Positions 16,689 to 26,025 of a stretch of 64,000 bases of DNA are shown here, piece by piece (the first letter of the stretch is position 1; every line of letters starts with the position of its first letter). Origin of the DNA: Streptomyces sp. T12 (GTDB taxonomy: Bacteria > Actinomycetota > Actinomycetes > Streptomycetales > Streptomycetaceae); contig NZ_CP117866.1 of NCBI RefSeq assembly GCF_028736035.1, positions 3,596,001 to 3,660,000 on the forward strand, written 5' to 3'. Position numbers and translations under genes: made by a program. A model generated the notes under the pieces. It searched no databases, was not told the origin of the DNA, and saw only the letters and a list, made by a program, of their open reading frames with translations.

Positions 16689-19600
16689 TCATGCGCCACC
16701 CGGCCCTCCGCTTCCGCTTCGGCTGCCGCTCTCTTCCGTGAGCCGGGCGACCAGACGCGCGCTGATGTTCCGGGCCGTACTCTCGGTCACCAGCGCGGTT
16801 TCGTAGGTGACCCGCACCGTCGACGCGATGCCGTCGTCCGCGAGCAGTTCGACGAGCAGTGGAGCCTGGAGGCGGATGTACGGCAGCTCGATCCCGTGCA
16901 CCGCGCAGCCGTCGAGCTGGAGCTCAGCGCTGGGCGAGTCCTGCACCGCGCCGATGACGTGATACAGCTGCTGCCCTGCCTGCCCGGCGATCCGGGCCGC
17001 CTCGGCGATGGACAGATCGTTGTTGCGCAGGGCGGTGAGAACTGCGCTCTCGGCCCGGGCGGCGGCATCGTGAGCCGTGGTCGTCCGCAGTCTGACGCCC
17101 ATCATGTTGATCAGGCATGCGATGGTGTCCTGCAGAACCGGAGTGGAACGCTGGGATATCGGAATGCCGATCGTGACATCCTCGGCGCCGGTGACCTCGG
17201 ACAGCGTTCCGCCAAGCGCGGCGATGAACAGCGGGAGGAGGCCGCCGCCGATGGAGCGCCGACCCAGGGAGTCCGCCTGCTCCGGCATCAGGGGCACGTC
17301 GATCTTCGTCACGCCGGCTTCCGTGCACAGCGCGGGCGTGACCCACGGTGCAGGGTCGACCGGAAGCTCAGCCAGTTCCTTCGCCCAGTAGTCCCGTTGC
17401 GCCTCGAGATCCGCCAAGCCACGGATCCGCTCCGTCTCCGCGTAGATCTCCGACGGTGCGGCGACCGGATGCGCGAACCGTGGTTCGCGCCCATCGCACC
17501 GCGCGCGGTACGCCTCGGCCAGATCCTCCACGAAGATCCGCTTGGACCATCCGTCGAACGCGATGTGGTGAACGGACATGCCGAAGATCCATCGCTCGGG
17601 CTCCCCGAGCTTGCAGAGCACCGCGCGCCAGACTTCTCCCTCGAACAGGGAAAAGCTCCTGTCGAGTACGGCCCTCAACTGCGGGAGGGCCGTCTCCTCG
17701 TCCGGGGCGTCGATGTGCTCGACCGTGACCGGGCGGTCGGAGCGATTCCACGTAGCCAGGTCCTCGAAGGCGTAACGGCCCTGGAGGAACAGGTGGCGGC
17801 GGTGGACGTCTTGCAGCGCCTCGACGAAACGGTCGATGTCGAGCGCGCCCGCGATGCGCCAGGCCAAGTAGAGGTGATTGTCTGTGTCGTTGCCGTCGAG
17901 GTGCTGCAAGAGGAATCCGGACTGCATCCCGGTCAGCGGTGCCGGCGCGGCTGCGTCCGCCCGGTCCGCGCTGTCCGCTGCGTCTGTCCCGTTTGCACCG
18001 TCCGGCGTCGCTGCGGACTGCTTGGCGATCCAGACCCGCATCTCGTTGACCGACGGGTGGCTGCGCACAACCGATACCGGAATGCTGAGACCGGTCACCT
18101 GGCTCAGGGCCGTGCACAGACGAACCGCGCCCAGCGACGTGCCGCCCAGGTCGAACAGCGAGGCGTCGGGATCCACCGATGTGCCACCGAGAGCCCGGCT
18201 GAACGCAGCCTCGATCGGATCGCTGGGGTTGGCCGCTGCGCGAGCTGCGGTCAGCTCCACGATGGCGGAGTGCAGCGCGACCGTGTCGAGCTTCGCGTTG
18301 CTGGTCAGCGGCAGCGCCGCCAACCGGACGACCGCATCCGGAGCCCACCCCGGAGGCAGGTCGGCCGCCAGCGCAGTCCTCAGGCTCTCCTCGTCGAAGT
18401 GGTCACTGGCCGAGACCACGGCGAGGGCGAGTGACTCCGGCCGGCCGGAGAGGCCGAGCAGCGGGACCACGGCGCACCGCGCGACTCCGTCGAAAGCGGC
18501 TGCCGTCCGCTCGATCTGGCCCGCGTCGATCCGGTGTCCACGGATCTTCAGCTCGCGGTCGCGACGCCCCGCGTACGTGAACACGCCACTGGCGGTTCTG
18601 CTGCCGTAGTCCCCGGTGCGGTACACCCGCAGACGTCGGCCTCCGACGAGCACCTCGGTGAACTTGGCCGCGGTCAACGCCTCGTCACCGAGATATCCGG
18701 GAGACACTCCGTCGCCTGAGATGCACAGCTCCCCGATCTCGTCCGGGCCGCACTCCCGCTCGCCGTCCAACACATGCACGCCGGTGCGGGGTATTGGTCG
18801 GCCCAGCGGGATGGCGCCGCGGGTGTCGTCGAGTGTCACTCGGTGCATCAAAGCGATGCACGTCGACTCGGCGGGGCCGTAGCCGTTGATGAAGGGGATG
18901 TCCGGATGCGCGGCCAGGAAGCGCGCAACATGCGCGGGGGAGAGCGCTTCGCCGCCGGCCATGGCGACGCGCAGGCCTTCGAACGCGGACACGTCCTCGT
19001 CGACCAGAACGTTGAACAGCGAAGAGGTGACGAAGAGGGTGTTGAGGCCGTGGTCCACGATCTCGTGACGTAGCTCGTCGGGCGTGAGTGCCCGATGCTT
19101 CCGGAGGAGGGAGGCGCCGCCGCGCAGGAGCGGGCCCCACACCTCGAACGGAAACGCGTCCCAGTTCGAGGAGCCCAGGTGCGCCAGCACGGTCTCCTCG
19201 TCGATGGAGGCGATGCCTTCCCCGGTGAACATGCGCAGGGTCGCTTCGTGCGTCGAGAGCACTGCCTTCGGCTCGCCGGTGCTGCCCGAGGTGAAGAAGA
19301 CCGTCGCGATATCGGTGCCTGCAACGGGGATCGATTTCCAGGCGCGGTCCGCAGAGTCCTCGGAGGGCGTGTCGAAGCCGGGCAACTCGATCTCACGCCG
19401 GAAGCAGCCGCTGGACCCGCCCGGCGCGGCGACCGCGAGGGCGCCGCCGAGAATCTCGTCGATCCGCCGCAGGCGCCGTTCGTTCCACGCCAGATCCATG
19501 ACCGTGTAAGCGGCGCCGAGCTTCAGCACACCGAGGGCTGCGGCGATCAGTTCAGATGATGTCTCCAGCTGAAGGGGGACGATGCTGCCGGCTCGGACCC

Positions 19601-19748
19601 CCTCCGCTGCCAGCCACTCGGCGACGGCGTCGGACCAGGCATCGAGCTGACCCCGACTGACGACCTCATCGCCGTGGATCAGTGCGGGACGCGCAGGATC
19701 CGCCTGAGCAAGGTCATGCAGAACCATATGGATGGACACGGCGCTCAT
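16689..19748 (-). CDS. NRPS with order A-PCP-C
   Basis: The 1019-residue protein has an adenylation domain (about 10-490; FFTSGSTGEPKA, YGPAEST, YRTGDYG, NAKLD), a carrier (about 505-575; LGGTSL) and a C-terminal condensation domain (about 600-1000; intact HHIAFDG). The pocket reads D-A-F-F-M-G-G-C-I-K, related to branched-chain codes but not one I know. The A-first order means its own residue is the donor and the acceptor sits on another protein, so it is likely a chain-initiating module. ATG 19748 has a GAAGGAA stretch upstream. It opens the second minus-strand biosynthetic set. Confidence 0.88.
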   Translation of the reverse strand: MSAVSIHMVLHDLAQADPARPALIHGDEVVSRGQLDAWSDAVAEWLAAEGVRAGSIVPLQLETSSELIAAALGVLKLGAAYTVMDLAWNERRLRRIDEILGGALAVAAPGGSSGCFRREIELPGFDTPSEDSADRAWKSIPVAGTDIATVFFTSGSTGEPKAVLSTHEATLRMFTGEGIASIDEETVLAHLGSSNWDAFPFEVWGPLLRGGASLLRKHRALTPDELRHEIVDHGLNTLFVTSSLFNVLVDEDVSAFEGLRVAMAGGEALSPAHVARFLAAHPDIPFINGYGPAESTCIALMHRVTLDDTRGAIPLGRPIPRTGVHVLDGERECGPDEIGELCISGDGVSPGYLGDEALTAAKFTEVLVGGRRLRVYRTGDYGSRTASGVFTYAGRRDRELKIRGHRIDAGQIERTAAAFDGVARCAVVPLLGLSGRPESLALAVVSASDHFDEESLRTALAADLPPGWAPDAVVRLAALPLTSNAKLDTVALHSAIVELTAARAAANPSDPIEAAFSRALGGTSVDPDASLFDLGGTSLGAVRLCTALSQVTGLSIPVSVVRSHPSVNEMRVWIAKQSAATPDGANGTDAADSADRADAAAPAPLTGMQSGFLLQHLDGNDTDNHLYLAWRIAGALDIDRFVEALQDVHRRHLFLQGRYAFEDLATWNRSDRPVTVEHIDAPDEETALPQLRAVLDRSFSLFEGEVWRAVLCKLGEPERWIFGMSVHHIAFDGWSKRIFVEDLAEAYRARCDGREPRFAHPVAAPSEIYAETERIRGLADLEAQRDYWAKELAELPVDPAPWVTPALCTEAGVTKIDVPLMPEQADSLGRRSIGGGLLPLFIAALGGTLSEVTGAEDVTIGIPISQRSTPVLQDTIACLINMMGVRLRTTTAHDAAARAESAVLTALRNNDLSIAEAARIAGQAGQQLYHVIGAVQDSPSAELQLDGCAVHGIELPYIRLQAPLLVELLADDGIASTVRVTYETALVTESTARNISARLVARLTEESGSRSGSGGPGGA

Positions 19749-20394
19749 GACTCAGCCAGCTTCCTTCGTCAAAGTGAAGACAGTTCGTGCACTGAAGCAG
19801 CAAATGTGAACGGTTGGCCACATGGCTGGAGCAAGGATGCTTCCCTTACGCCACTGAGTGACGAATCCAGACGCAGCCTAAGTAAGCCACCAGGGCCGCG
19901 GCGTCCTTTCGTTTGCCCGCTTTTTCGTCATCCTGCGGTAGCCAAGCTCGTCCGGTCGTTGCTGCGAGCACGACGGAGTGGGCTGCAGGCGCCCGATGCA
20001 AAGCAGACAATTCGTTAGGAGGCCGGGATCCTGGGCTCGTCGAGAAACTAATGGCGTGCTGCTCCGGCATGCAGCGATATGGTGCGACATGCACCACTAA
20101 TTCATCGACGGGCCCCCTGAGTCTAATGCTGGGCCGTCCTGCGTCGCCCCTGACATATGGCAGTGACCGACCACAGCCTCCGACTCCCGCTGCGCCGGCC
20201 GGACACGATCCGCTCGCCCTCGGGGCGAGCCTGGTCAGCCTCCGCGCGACACGGCAACTACAAGGTGGAGGGTGCCGGTCTGGAGCTTCCCTGATGGGGG
20301 GTCTGTGTGACTTCGGGGAGCGTGCCGAAGTCGCCTACTGCCCTGAGTCGTTGATTCGTATGCAGTATGCAGTGAGGGTTTCAGATGCCCACCA
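19749..20394. other. Gene-free promoter region of the A-PCP-C gene
   Basis: No convincing CDS or named element was found here. Short frames look random. It must contain the promoter for the minus-strand NRPS set and may include unrecognised mobile-element debris. Confidence 0.4.
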
Positions 20395-20600
20395 CATCGC
20401 GGACCTTGGTCACGAATCGCCCGACGGCGGCTTCTGCCCCAGCTTTTTGGCGATCAGGCCCTCGGCCTGCTCATCGGTGATCTTCCGCGGGGCGCCCGAG
20501 CGCGACTTGTCCACCAGCCCCTCAAGCCGGTCGGCGGCGAACCGGGCGCGCCAGCACGGTCTTCGACCGCATCACCAGCGCCTGGCCGGCGATTGACGGC
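20395..20600 (-). mobile_element. IS630-family transposase N-terminal remnant
   Basis: The minus strand reads WRARF-like sequence followed by FAADRLEGLVDKSRSGAPRK and ITDEQAEGLIAKKLGQKP, the helix-turn-helix region of IS630 transposases. A frameshift separates it from upstream IAGQALVMRSKTV. The DDE catalytic part is absent. The following 20600-20905 contains only the MFS gene's upstream region. Confidence 0.7.
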
Positions 20601-20905
20601 TAAGGGAGGCTGTGATTAGCATCCCAGACGACTTCAAGATCGTGACCGGGTCACGGAAAATCGGGGCACACCCTTCGGAGGGCTTTCAGTGGTGAACTCA
20701 TTTCGTCGCGCCAAACTACCCTCCAGTTCATGACCCTTTTACCAAACGGGGCATTTGGCGCAGGTAAAACCTCGGGGCCGGCAGAAAAATGGCGCCGCAT
20801 GAGTGTGCACTCTGAGCGAGCCTTATATGCATCGGAGTGCCATTCGATGATCGGCATAGGAGCGGTGTTGTTGGTCATTGATGGGCACCGAGACGGAGAA
20901 GGCGC

Positions 20906-22114
20906 TTGACGTTCCGTACCTTGACCGGGCTCCCCCCCGCCTTCCGGTGGCTCCTCGCGGGCCGTACGCTGTCGATCTTGGGCAACACCGTTGCACCCAT
21001 CGGACTCGCACTCGCCATCATCGATGCCGGCGGGAGCGCCGCCACGATAGGCATCGTTGTCGGCGCGAGGTCCGCCGGCAACCTGCTGTTTGTTCTGGCT
21101 GGAGGAATCTTCGCCGACCGGTTCCCACGGTCCGTGGTCCTCGAGGGGTCGAGTGCAGCCAGCGCGGTCACACAAGGCGTCGTGGCGTGGTACGTCTTGT
21201 CCGGTGGCAGCTCCTTGGCCCCGCTGACTCTACTGGCCCTGATAAACGGGATCTGTGCGGCGTTCGCGTCCCCGGCCTCGTCGGCGCTACTGCCGCAGAC
21301 CGTCCCGTCCAACATGCGACCCCAGGCCAACGCGGCCATGCGGCTGACCCTGAATCTATGCTCCGTGGCCTCCGGAGCACTCGCGGCGCTATTCCTGCTC
21401 GTAGCCGCCCCTGGCTGGCTAATCGCCTTCGACGCGCTCTGCTTTGCCGTCGCCGGAGTCCTGTTTTCACGGGTCCGGGTCGCAGGCGGCACTGCGTCAA
21501 AGAAGGAATCGCTGATGAGTCAGGTCCGGGGGGGCTGGGCGGCCTTCTCGGAGCAAAAGTGGTTGTGGCAGGCCATCGTCGGCTCAACGTTGATGAACTT
21601 GTGCTTCTCCGGCACCATTCCAGTGCTGGGGCCGATCTTGGCCGAGGAAACCTTCGGCAGTAACCTCTGGGGCCTCGTACTCGGCGCCCAAGTCGGCGGC
21701 TTGACAGTAGCGGCCGTTCTGATCATGAGAAGCGGCCGGCGAATCTCGCTGCGCGCCGGACTCCTGGCGCTTCCCCTCGGCGCCGCGCTGCCGCTCGCCC
21801 TGGGCGTTTATCCGACATTCGCGCTGTTGCTACTGGCCGCGTTCGTCGGAGGCCTGTCGATGGAGGTCTTCGGCACCGTCTGGGAGACGACCCTCCAGGA
21901 CCGGATCGAGCCGGACAAGCTGGGGCGAGTGTATTCGTATGACGCCCTCGGGTCCTTCATCGGCGTACCGCTGGGGCAGGTGTTGGTGGGTCCTGTCAGT
22001 GCTGAACTGACTCCTCGCGCAACCCTGGTCATCGCGGGTGTACTGATGGTCGGCGCGGCTCTGACGATCGCGCGTGCACTCGGCGGCGAACGGGCGACGG
22101 TAAAGGCGGCCTGA
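20906..22114 (+). CDS. MFS exporter
   Basis: The 402-residue protein has about 12 hydrophobic segments and the MFS intracellular loop GGIFADRFPRS after the second helix. TTG at 20906 is used as start because GGAGAAGG stands immediately upstream; no ATG fits the family N-terminus. It resembles enterobactin-exporter-like and macrolide-efflux-type MFS proteins. Its position beside the NRPS genes suggests export of, or self-resistance to, the product. A GNAT-like gene follows 30 bases downstream. Confidence 0.82.
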   Translation: MTFRTLTGLPPAFRWLLAGRTLSILGNTVAPIGLALAIIDAGGSAATIGIVVGARSAGNLLFVLAGGIFADRFPRSVVLEGSSAASAVTQGVVAWYVLSGGSSLAPLTLLALINGICAAFASPASSALLPQTVPSNMRPQANAAMRLTLNLCSVASGALAALFLLVAAPGWLIAFDALCFAVAGVLFSRVRVAGGTASKKESLMSQVRGGWAAFSEQKWLWQAIVGSTLMNLCFSGTIPVLGPILAEETFGSNLWGLVLGAQVGGLTVAAVLIMRSGRRISLRAGLLALPLGAALPLALGVYPTFALLLLAAFVGGLSMEVFGTVWETTLQDRIEPDKLGRVYSYDALGSFIGVPLGQVLVGPVSAELTPRATLVIAGVLMVGAALTIARALGGERATVKAA

Positions 22115-22144
22115 TGTATGCGATGAGATACTGGAGGGCTACGG

Positions 22145-23092
22145 ATGCTGCAGCATGATGAGGGACTGGTCACGGCCACCCTTGCAGCGAACGACCACTT
22201 GGCGTGGAAGGCACTCGAGTGCCGCAAAGACCTGCACGTCGTCAACGTGGCGCCGCCGCCGGCATCCGGCGGCGAGTGGCTGACCGAGGGATTCCGCTTC
22301 CGACCTACCAACGTCCTCTGGCTCGCGGATCCGAAGGGATCCGAAGAGGAATACATCGAGGGGCTGGGGCATAACCCGCGGTACGCCGTGCGAAAGGCAC
22401 TCAGGGATTTCCAGGCCTCCACGATGACGCTTGAGCATGTCGAGAAAATCACGCATGCGCTGGCCGTGGAATGGCTGCCACTCTACCGAGAGTCCCTGGA
22501 CGGCATGGCCTTCGCAACCCCCGTTGTGAACTCGCCGGAAGAGGTGGTGGGCATCGGGCCGGACGTGGAAATGCTGGTGATCCGAGACGCCCACGGAAAC
22601 ATGTGTGCCGGCATGGTTGCGCTCAACGATCACCGCCGCGGTGTCTACACGGCCGGGCTGTACGGCGAACGGAGCGGCCTGCGAAGCCACAACCTCTCCC
22701 GGGTGCTCTATCTCGCCTTGATAAATGTCACCCGGGCCCACGGGATGCCAGTGGTCAGCGCGGGGTGGGAGCCCAACCTGTATGGGCACATCGCCAAGGC
22801 CGGCCTGGCGGCATACAAGCGGTCGTTGGGGTTCCGTCCAGTACCTCGAGCTGCGCTGCGAGCCGACGGTTCCGAAGACGTGCTCACACGTGTGGTGCAT
22901 GACGAGGGGCTGGCTCCACCGGTGGTGTTCTTCGCGTATCCGACCTGGCCGCCGGAGCAAGCCGACCTGTTGGACGTCCGGCTTCGGGCCGTTGTACACC
23001 CCAACACGAACACGCCATTCCAGTTGAGTGCGTTTGGCTCCGATGTTGAGTCATTGTCACTGGCGGCAGCCGACAAGGCGGCGGTGCGCTGA
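22145..23092 (+). CDS. GNAT/BioF2-like acyl- or aminoacyl-transferase
   Basis: The 315-residue protein has a GNAT-type fold in its second half (EMLVIRDAHGNMCAGMVALN, LYGERSGLRSHNLSRVLY, AGWEPNLYGHIAKAGL), of the group that includes FemAB-like peptidyltransferases and the BioF2 domain. ATG 22145 follows GGAGGG. It is co-directional with the upstream MFS gene. Likely roles are N-acylation for resistance, or tRNA- or CoA-dependent addition of a group to the peptide. No catalytic residue can be assigned by eye. Confidence 0.6.
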   Translation: MLQHDEGLVTATLAANDHLAWKALECRKDLHVVNVAPPPASGGEWLTEGFRFRPTNVLWLADPKGSEEEYIEGLGHNPRYAVRKALRDFQASTMTLEHVEKITHALAVEWLPLYRESLDGMAFATPVVNSPEEVVGIGPDVEMLVIRDAHGNMCAGMVALNDHRRGVYTAGLYGERSGLRSHNLSRVLYLALINVTRAHGMPVVSAGWEPNLYGHIAKAGLAAYKRSLGFRPVPRAALRADGSEDVLTRVVHDEGLAPPVVFFAYPTWPPEQADLLDVRLRAVVHPNTNTPFQLSAFGSDVESLSLAAADKAAVR

Positions 23093-23099
23093 GAGGGCG

Positions 23100-23332
23100 T
23101 CAAGTCCGTTTCTGGTAGAGGCCGCGTCCTGGCCGGGTGAGGTGACCTTGGCGTAGAAGACGTCCGAGGCGGGCGCGGGTGACGTTGACAGGATGTGCTG
23201 GTAGGCGGTGGGCGAGTCGGCCTCGGTCAGCTCCTCGGCCAAGCGGGCCATCTGTTTGCGCAGGTCGGTAACGGTCTCGGTGGCGGCGTCGTGTTGGACC
23301 TGTAGCGCGGCCAGGAGCTCGGTGACGTTCAT
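23100..23332 (-). mobile_element. Truncated IS-associated ORF
   Basis: The N-terminus MNVTELLAALQVQHDAATE, followed by a predicted coiled coil of Leu, Ala and Glu residues, is of a type found beside Streptomyces insertion sequences. The expected C-terminal winged-helix part is lost after SPTAYQHIL, where the sequence becomes unrelated. It ends inside the tail of the GNAT-like gene on the opposite strand. Confidence 0.5.
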
Positions 23333-23515
23333 GCCATCGCCCGGACGTCATCGCGCCAGCGCGGGGTGGGTGCGGTGAGCCGGCGGACCAGGATCGCGGT
23401 GGATGCCCAGTAGGGGACAGCACCCCCCACGGAAGTATGGGCAATCACACACGCCCGATACCGAACCCTAGGAAACGGGACTTAACGCCCACTCGCAGCG
23501 CCGGAGACCTGTCCC

Positions 23516-24886
23516 ATGTCAGGAGACGCGCGCCAACCCCTCCGTTACCGTCCGCGCATGCCTAGATCCACCCTAGATGTACCGCCGCCTACCCCTCGCA
23601 GCCCGTTCCCTGGCCTGCTCCGGCGAATGGCCCCGCCGTCGCGGACTGCGGGGCGAGTCAGTGCTCAGGCGCTGCTCTACGGGCTGGGCACCGGCAGCTA
23701 CTTCACCACCAACGCAGTCTTTTTCACCAAAGTTGTAGGCCTCTCCGCTGCCGAGGTCGGCCTGGGCCTGACGATTGCCGGAATCGGCGCGTTCTTCGCC
23801 GCTGTGCCGTTGGGCCGGGCCGCTGACCGGGTCGGCCCGAAGGCTGCGTGGGCTGCAGCGTCTCTCGCGGAGGCGGCCTGCTACCTGGCCTACCCGGCGG
23901 TTCGCGGGTTCTCCGCCTACCTGGTGATCGTCATAGCCCTCGGGGTGACCAACGCCGCTGGGACTGCAGGTTATGGCGCGTATGTGCTCAACCTCTACCC
24001 CGACAAGGAGCGGATCGCGGCTGTCGCCTACAACCGAAGTGCAGTGAACGCCGGGTTCACCATCGGCGCGGGACTTGGCGGCCTGGCCCTGGCAACTGGA
24101 AGCGAGACGGCCATCCGGATGCTCCCCTTGTTCGTCGGAGTGGTGATGCTGATCAACTCAGCGGTGATCTACCGACTGCCCAAGGCGGTCAGCCCCGTCC
24201 AGGATCCCACCCAGTCGGAACGGCGCGAGCGTCGGAAGTGGGGTGGCGCGCTGAGCAATCGTCCGTTTCTCGCCATCTCCGTCCTGAGCGGTGTGGTGTC
24301 TACGAACCAGGTAATCCTCTTCGTGGTCATTCCACTCTGGCTGGTGGAGGACACCAACGCGCCTCGGGCGCTCCTAGCAGGACTGCTCGCGACCAACACC
24401 CTAATGACGGTAGCTCTGCAGACCATGACTGCCCGCGGCACCGACACACTGTCAGGCGCGATTCGGGCGACATACCGGAGCGCCGCCTGCTTTGTCGCCT
24501 CCTGCGTGATCACCGCGTTCACTGACGGCAGCGTCGAGTGGCTGACCATCGCTCTGGTTTGGTTGGCGCACATCGTATTGACCGGTGCCGAACTCTTCCA
24601 GGCAGCGGCGGGCTGGGGATTCACGGCGCTCTTGTCCGATCCCGCTCGGCGCGGCGAATACCAGGGCGTACAGCAGGTCGGCCACACGATCGGTAACGTG
24701 TGGGCGCCGGCCGCTTACACCTATCTGGCCATGAACTGGCACATGACGGGCTGGCTGACCATCGCTGCCATCGTCGCCCTTGCAGCCGTCCTCACCCCGT
24801 CCGTGGCCCACGCCGCCGAACGCTCGCTTGGCACGGCGGTTGCCGGAACCGCATCCAGCAATGATCGACTCTGTCGGGAATCTTGA
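23516..24886 (+). CDS. Second MFS transporter
   Basis: The 456-residue protein has about 12 transmembrane segments and the MFS signature PLGRAADRVGPKAAW between helices 2 and 3. Start 23516 has a GGAG stretch 10 bases upstream; ATG 23558 or 23627 would remove a basic, non-conserved leader and are alternatives. It is separated from the first exporter by a GNAT-like gene and an IS-associated fragment. It is the last intact gene before the island's apparent right edge. The substrate is unknown. Confidence 0.8.
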   Translation: MSGDARQPLRYRPRMPRSTLDVPPPTPRSPFPGLLRRMAPPSRTAGRVSAQALLYGLGTGSYFTTNAVFFTKVVGLSAAEVGLGLTIAGIGAFFAAVPLGRAADRVGPKAAWAAASLAEAACYLAYPAVRGFSAYLVIVIALGVTNAAGTAGYGAYVLNLYPDKERIAAVAYNRSAVNAGFTIGAGLGGLALATGSETAIRMLPLFVGVVMLINSAVIYRLPKAVSPVQDPTQSERRERRKWGGALSNRPFLAISVLSGVVSTNQVILFVVIPLWLVEDTNAPRALLAGLLATNTLMTVALQTMTARGTDTLSGAIRATYRSAACFVASCVITAFTDGSVEWLTIALVWLAHIVLTGAELFQAAAGWGFTALLSDPARRGEYQGVQQVGHTIGNVWAPAAYTYLAMNWHMTGWLTIAAIVALAAVLTPSVAHAAERSLGTAVAGTASSNDRLCRES

Positions 24887-24954
24887 GATCCAGAGTCATT
24901 TTCCCTGTCGCCACCACAGAGGTCGAGGCAGGCCGCGTGCGCAGGACACCGGCG

Positions 24955-25146
24955 GCGCAATGGCCAGCCCGTAGAGCCTGCGCCAGTCCGGATCCTGCTG
25001 GTCGGCGCGGTTCTTGGCCTGGAGTTCGTGCAGGCGGCGGGGCGGTCACGGATCCACATCGCGGTGGTTCCGTCGGGGTTGCTGGCCCGGGCGACCCGCA
25101 TGGTCAGCGGCGGGATCCCGGCTCCGGGGCGAGGCTGGAGGGACAT
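24955..25146 (-). mobile_element. IS1182-like transposase remnant at the island edge
   Basis: The minus strand starts with MSLQPRPGAGIPP, then TMRVARASNPDGTTAMWIRD, like the N-terminus of IS1182-family transposases. It then jumps to a piece resembling the C-terminal region (QAKNRADQQDPDWRRLYGLA). Most of the gene is deleted. It separates the accessory genes from ordinary chromosomal genes and so marks a plausible right boundary. The remainder of 24887-25186 is featureless. Confidence 0.55.
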
Positions 25147-25186
25147 GTCGTCCTTCTAAGCGCTTGGCCGCAGGTCCGGGTCACCG

Positions 25187-25963
25187 TCACAGGTCGGTGC
25201 CCCCGCTGACGTCGAGGTACTGACCGGTGATCCAGCGGGAGTCGTCCGAGGCGAGGAACGCCACCACGTCCGCCACGTCGGAGGGCCTGCCGATGCGGTC
25301 GAAGACGGACCGCGCGGCCAGGGCGGCCCGTGCCTCGGGCGTCGCTCTGCGCCGGGCGTTCATGTCCGTCTCGATGAACCCCGGACCGACCGTGTTGACG
25401 GTGATGCCGCGACCGCCGAGCTCCTTCGCCAGGCACAGGGTCATGGTGTCCAGCGCACCCTTGGACATGGCGTACGCGACGGACTCGGGGAAGGCCCGCC
25501 GGGTGGCGAGCGAGGAGATGTTGATGATGCGCCCACCGTCACGCATCCGCGGCAACGCGCCCTGCACGAGGAAGAACGGCGCCTTGGCGTTGACGGCGAT
25601 CATGCGGTCGAAGACCTCGGGTACCGCCTGCCCCACCGGCCCCGAACCGCTCACCCCCGCGTTGTTCACCAGGATGTCGAGCGCGCCCCCGACGCCGCTC
25701 TCCGCGCGCAGCCCGGCGTCGAAGGCCGCGAAGACGGCGTCGGCATCGCCCGGCACCCCGAGCTCCGCCTCGACCGGGAAGGCTCGCCCGCCGTTCTTGC
25801 GTATCTCCGCCACGACCTCCTGGGCGGCGGCCGCGCTGTGCCCGTAATGGACGCCGACGAGCGCCCCGTCGTGGGCGAGCCGCCCGGCGATGGCTCTGCC
25901 GATGCCCCGGCCGGCCCCGGTGACCAGTGCGATCTTGCCCGTCAGTGCGCGTTGGGTATCCAC
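25187..25963 (-). CDS. Short-chain dehydrogenase/reductase
   Basis: The 258-residue classical SDR has the nucleotide-binding motif TGAGRGIG, NNAG, the catalytic Ser in NISSLATR, YAMSKG (Tyr and Lys) and a C-terminal VSGGTDL. GTG 25963 is the start because it is preceded by GAGG and gives a normal SDR N-terminus; the longer frame upstream is noise. It is related to 3-oxoacyl-ACP reductase-like enzymes. An epimerase gene lies upstream on the same strand. The substrate is not inferable. Confidence 0.88.
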   Translation of the reverse strand: MDTQRALTGKIALVTGAGRGIGRAIAGRLAHDGALVGVHYGHSAAAAQEVVAEIRKNGGRAFPVEAELGVPGDADAVFAAFDAGLRAESGVGGALDILVNNAGVSGSGPVGQAVPEVFDRMIAVNAKAPFFLVQGALPRMRDGGRIINISSLATRRAFPESVAYAMSKGALDTMTLCLAKELGGRGITVNTVGPGFIETDMNARRRATPEARAALAARSVFDRIGRPSDVADVVAFLASDDSRWITGQYLDVSGGTDL

Positions 25964-26025
25964 GAAGACCTCACGAAGACCATGTGTAGAGAAGGAAGAA
26001 CCAGCGGAAAGGAGAACGTGCCCCG

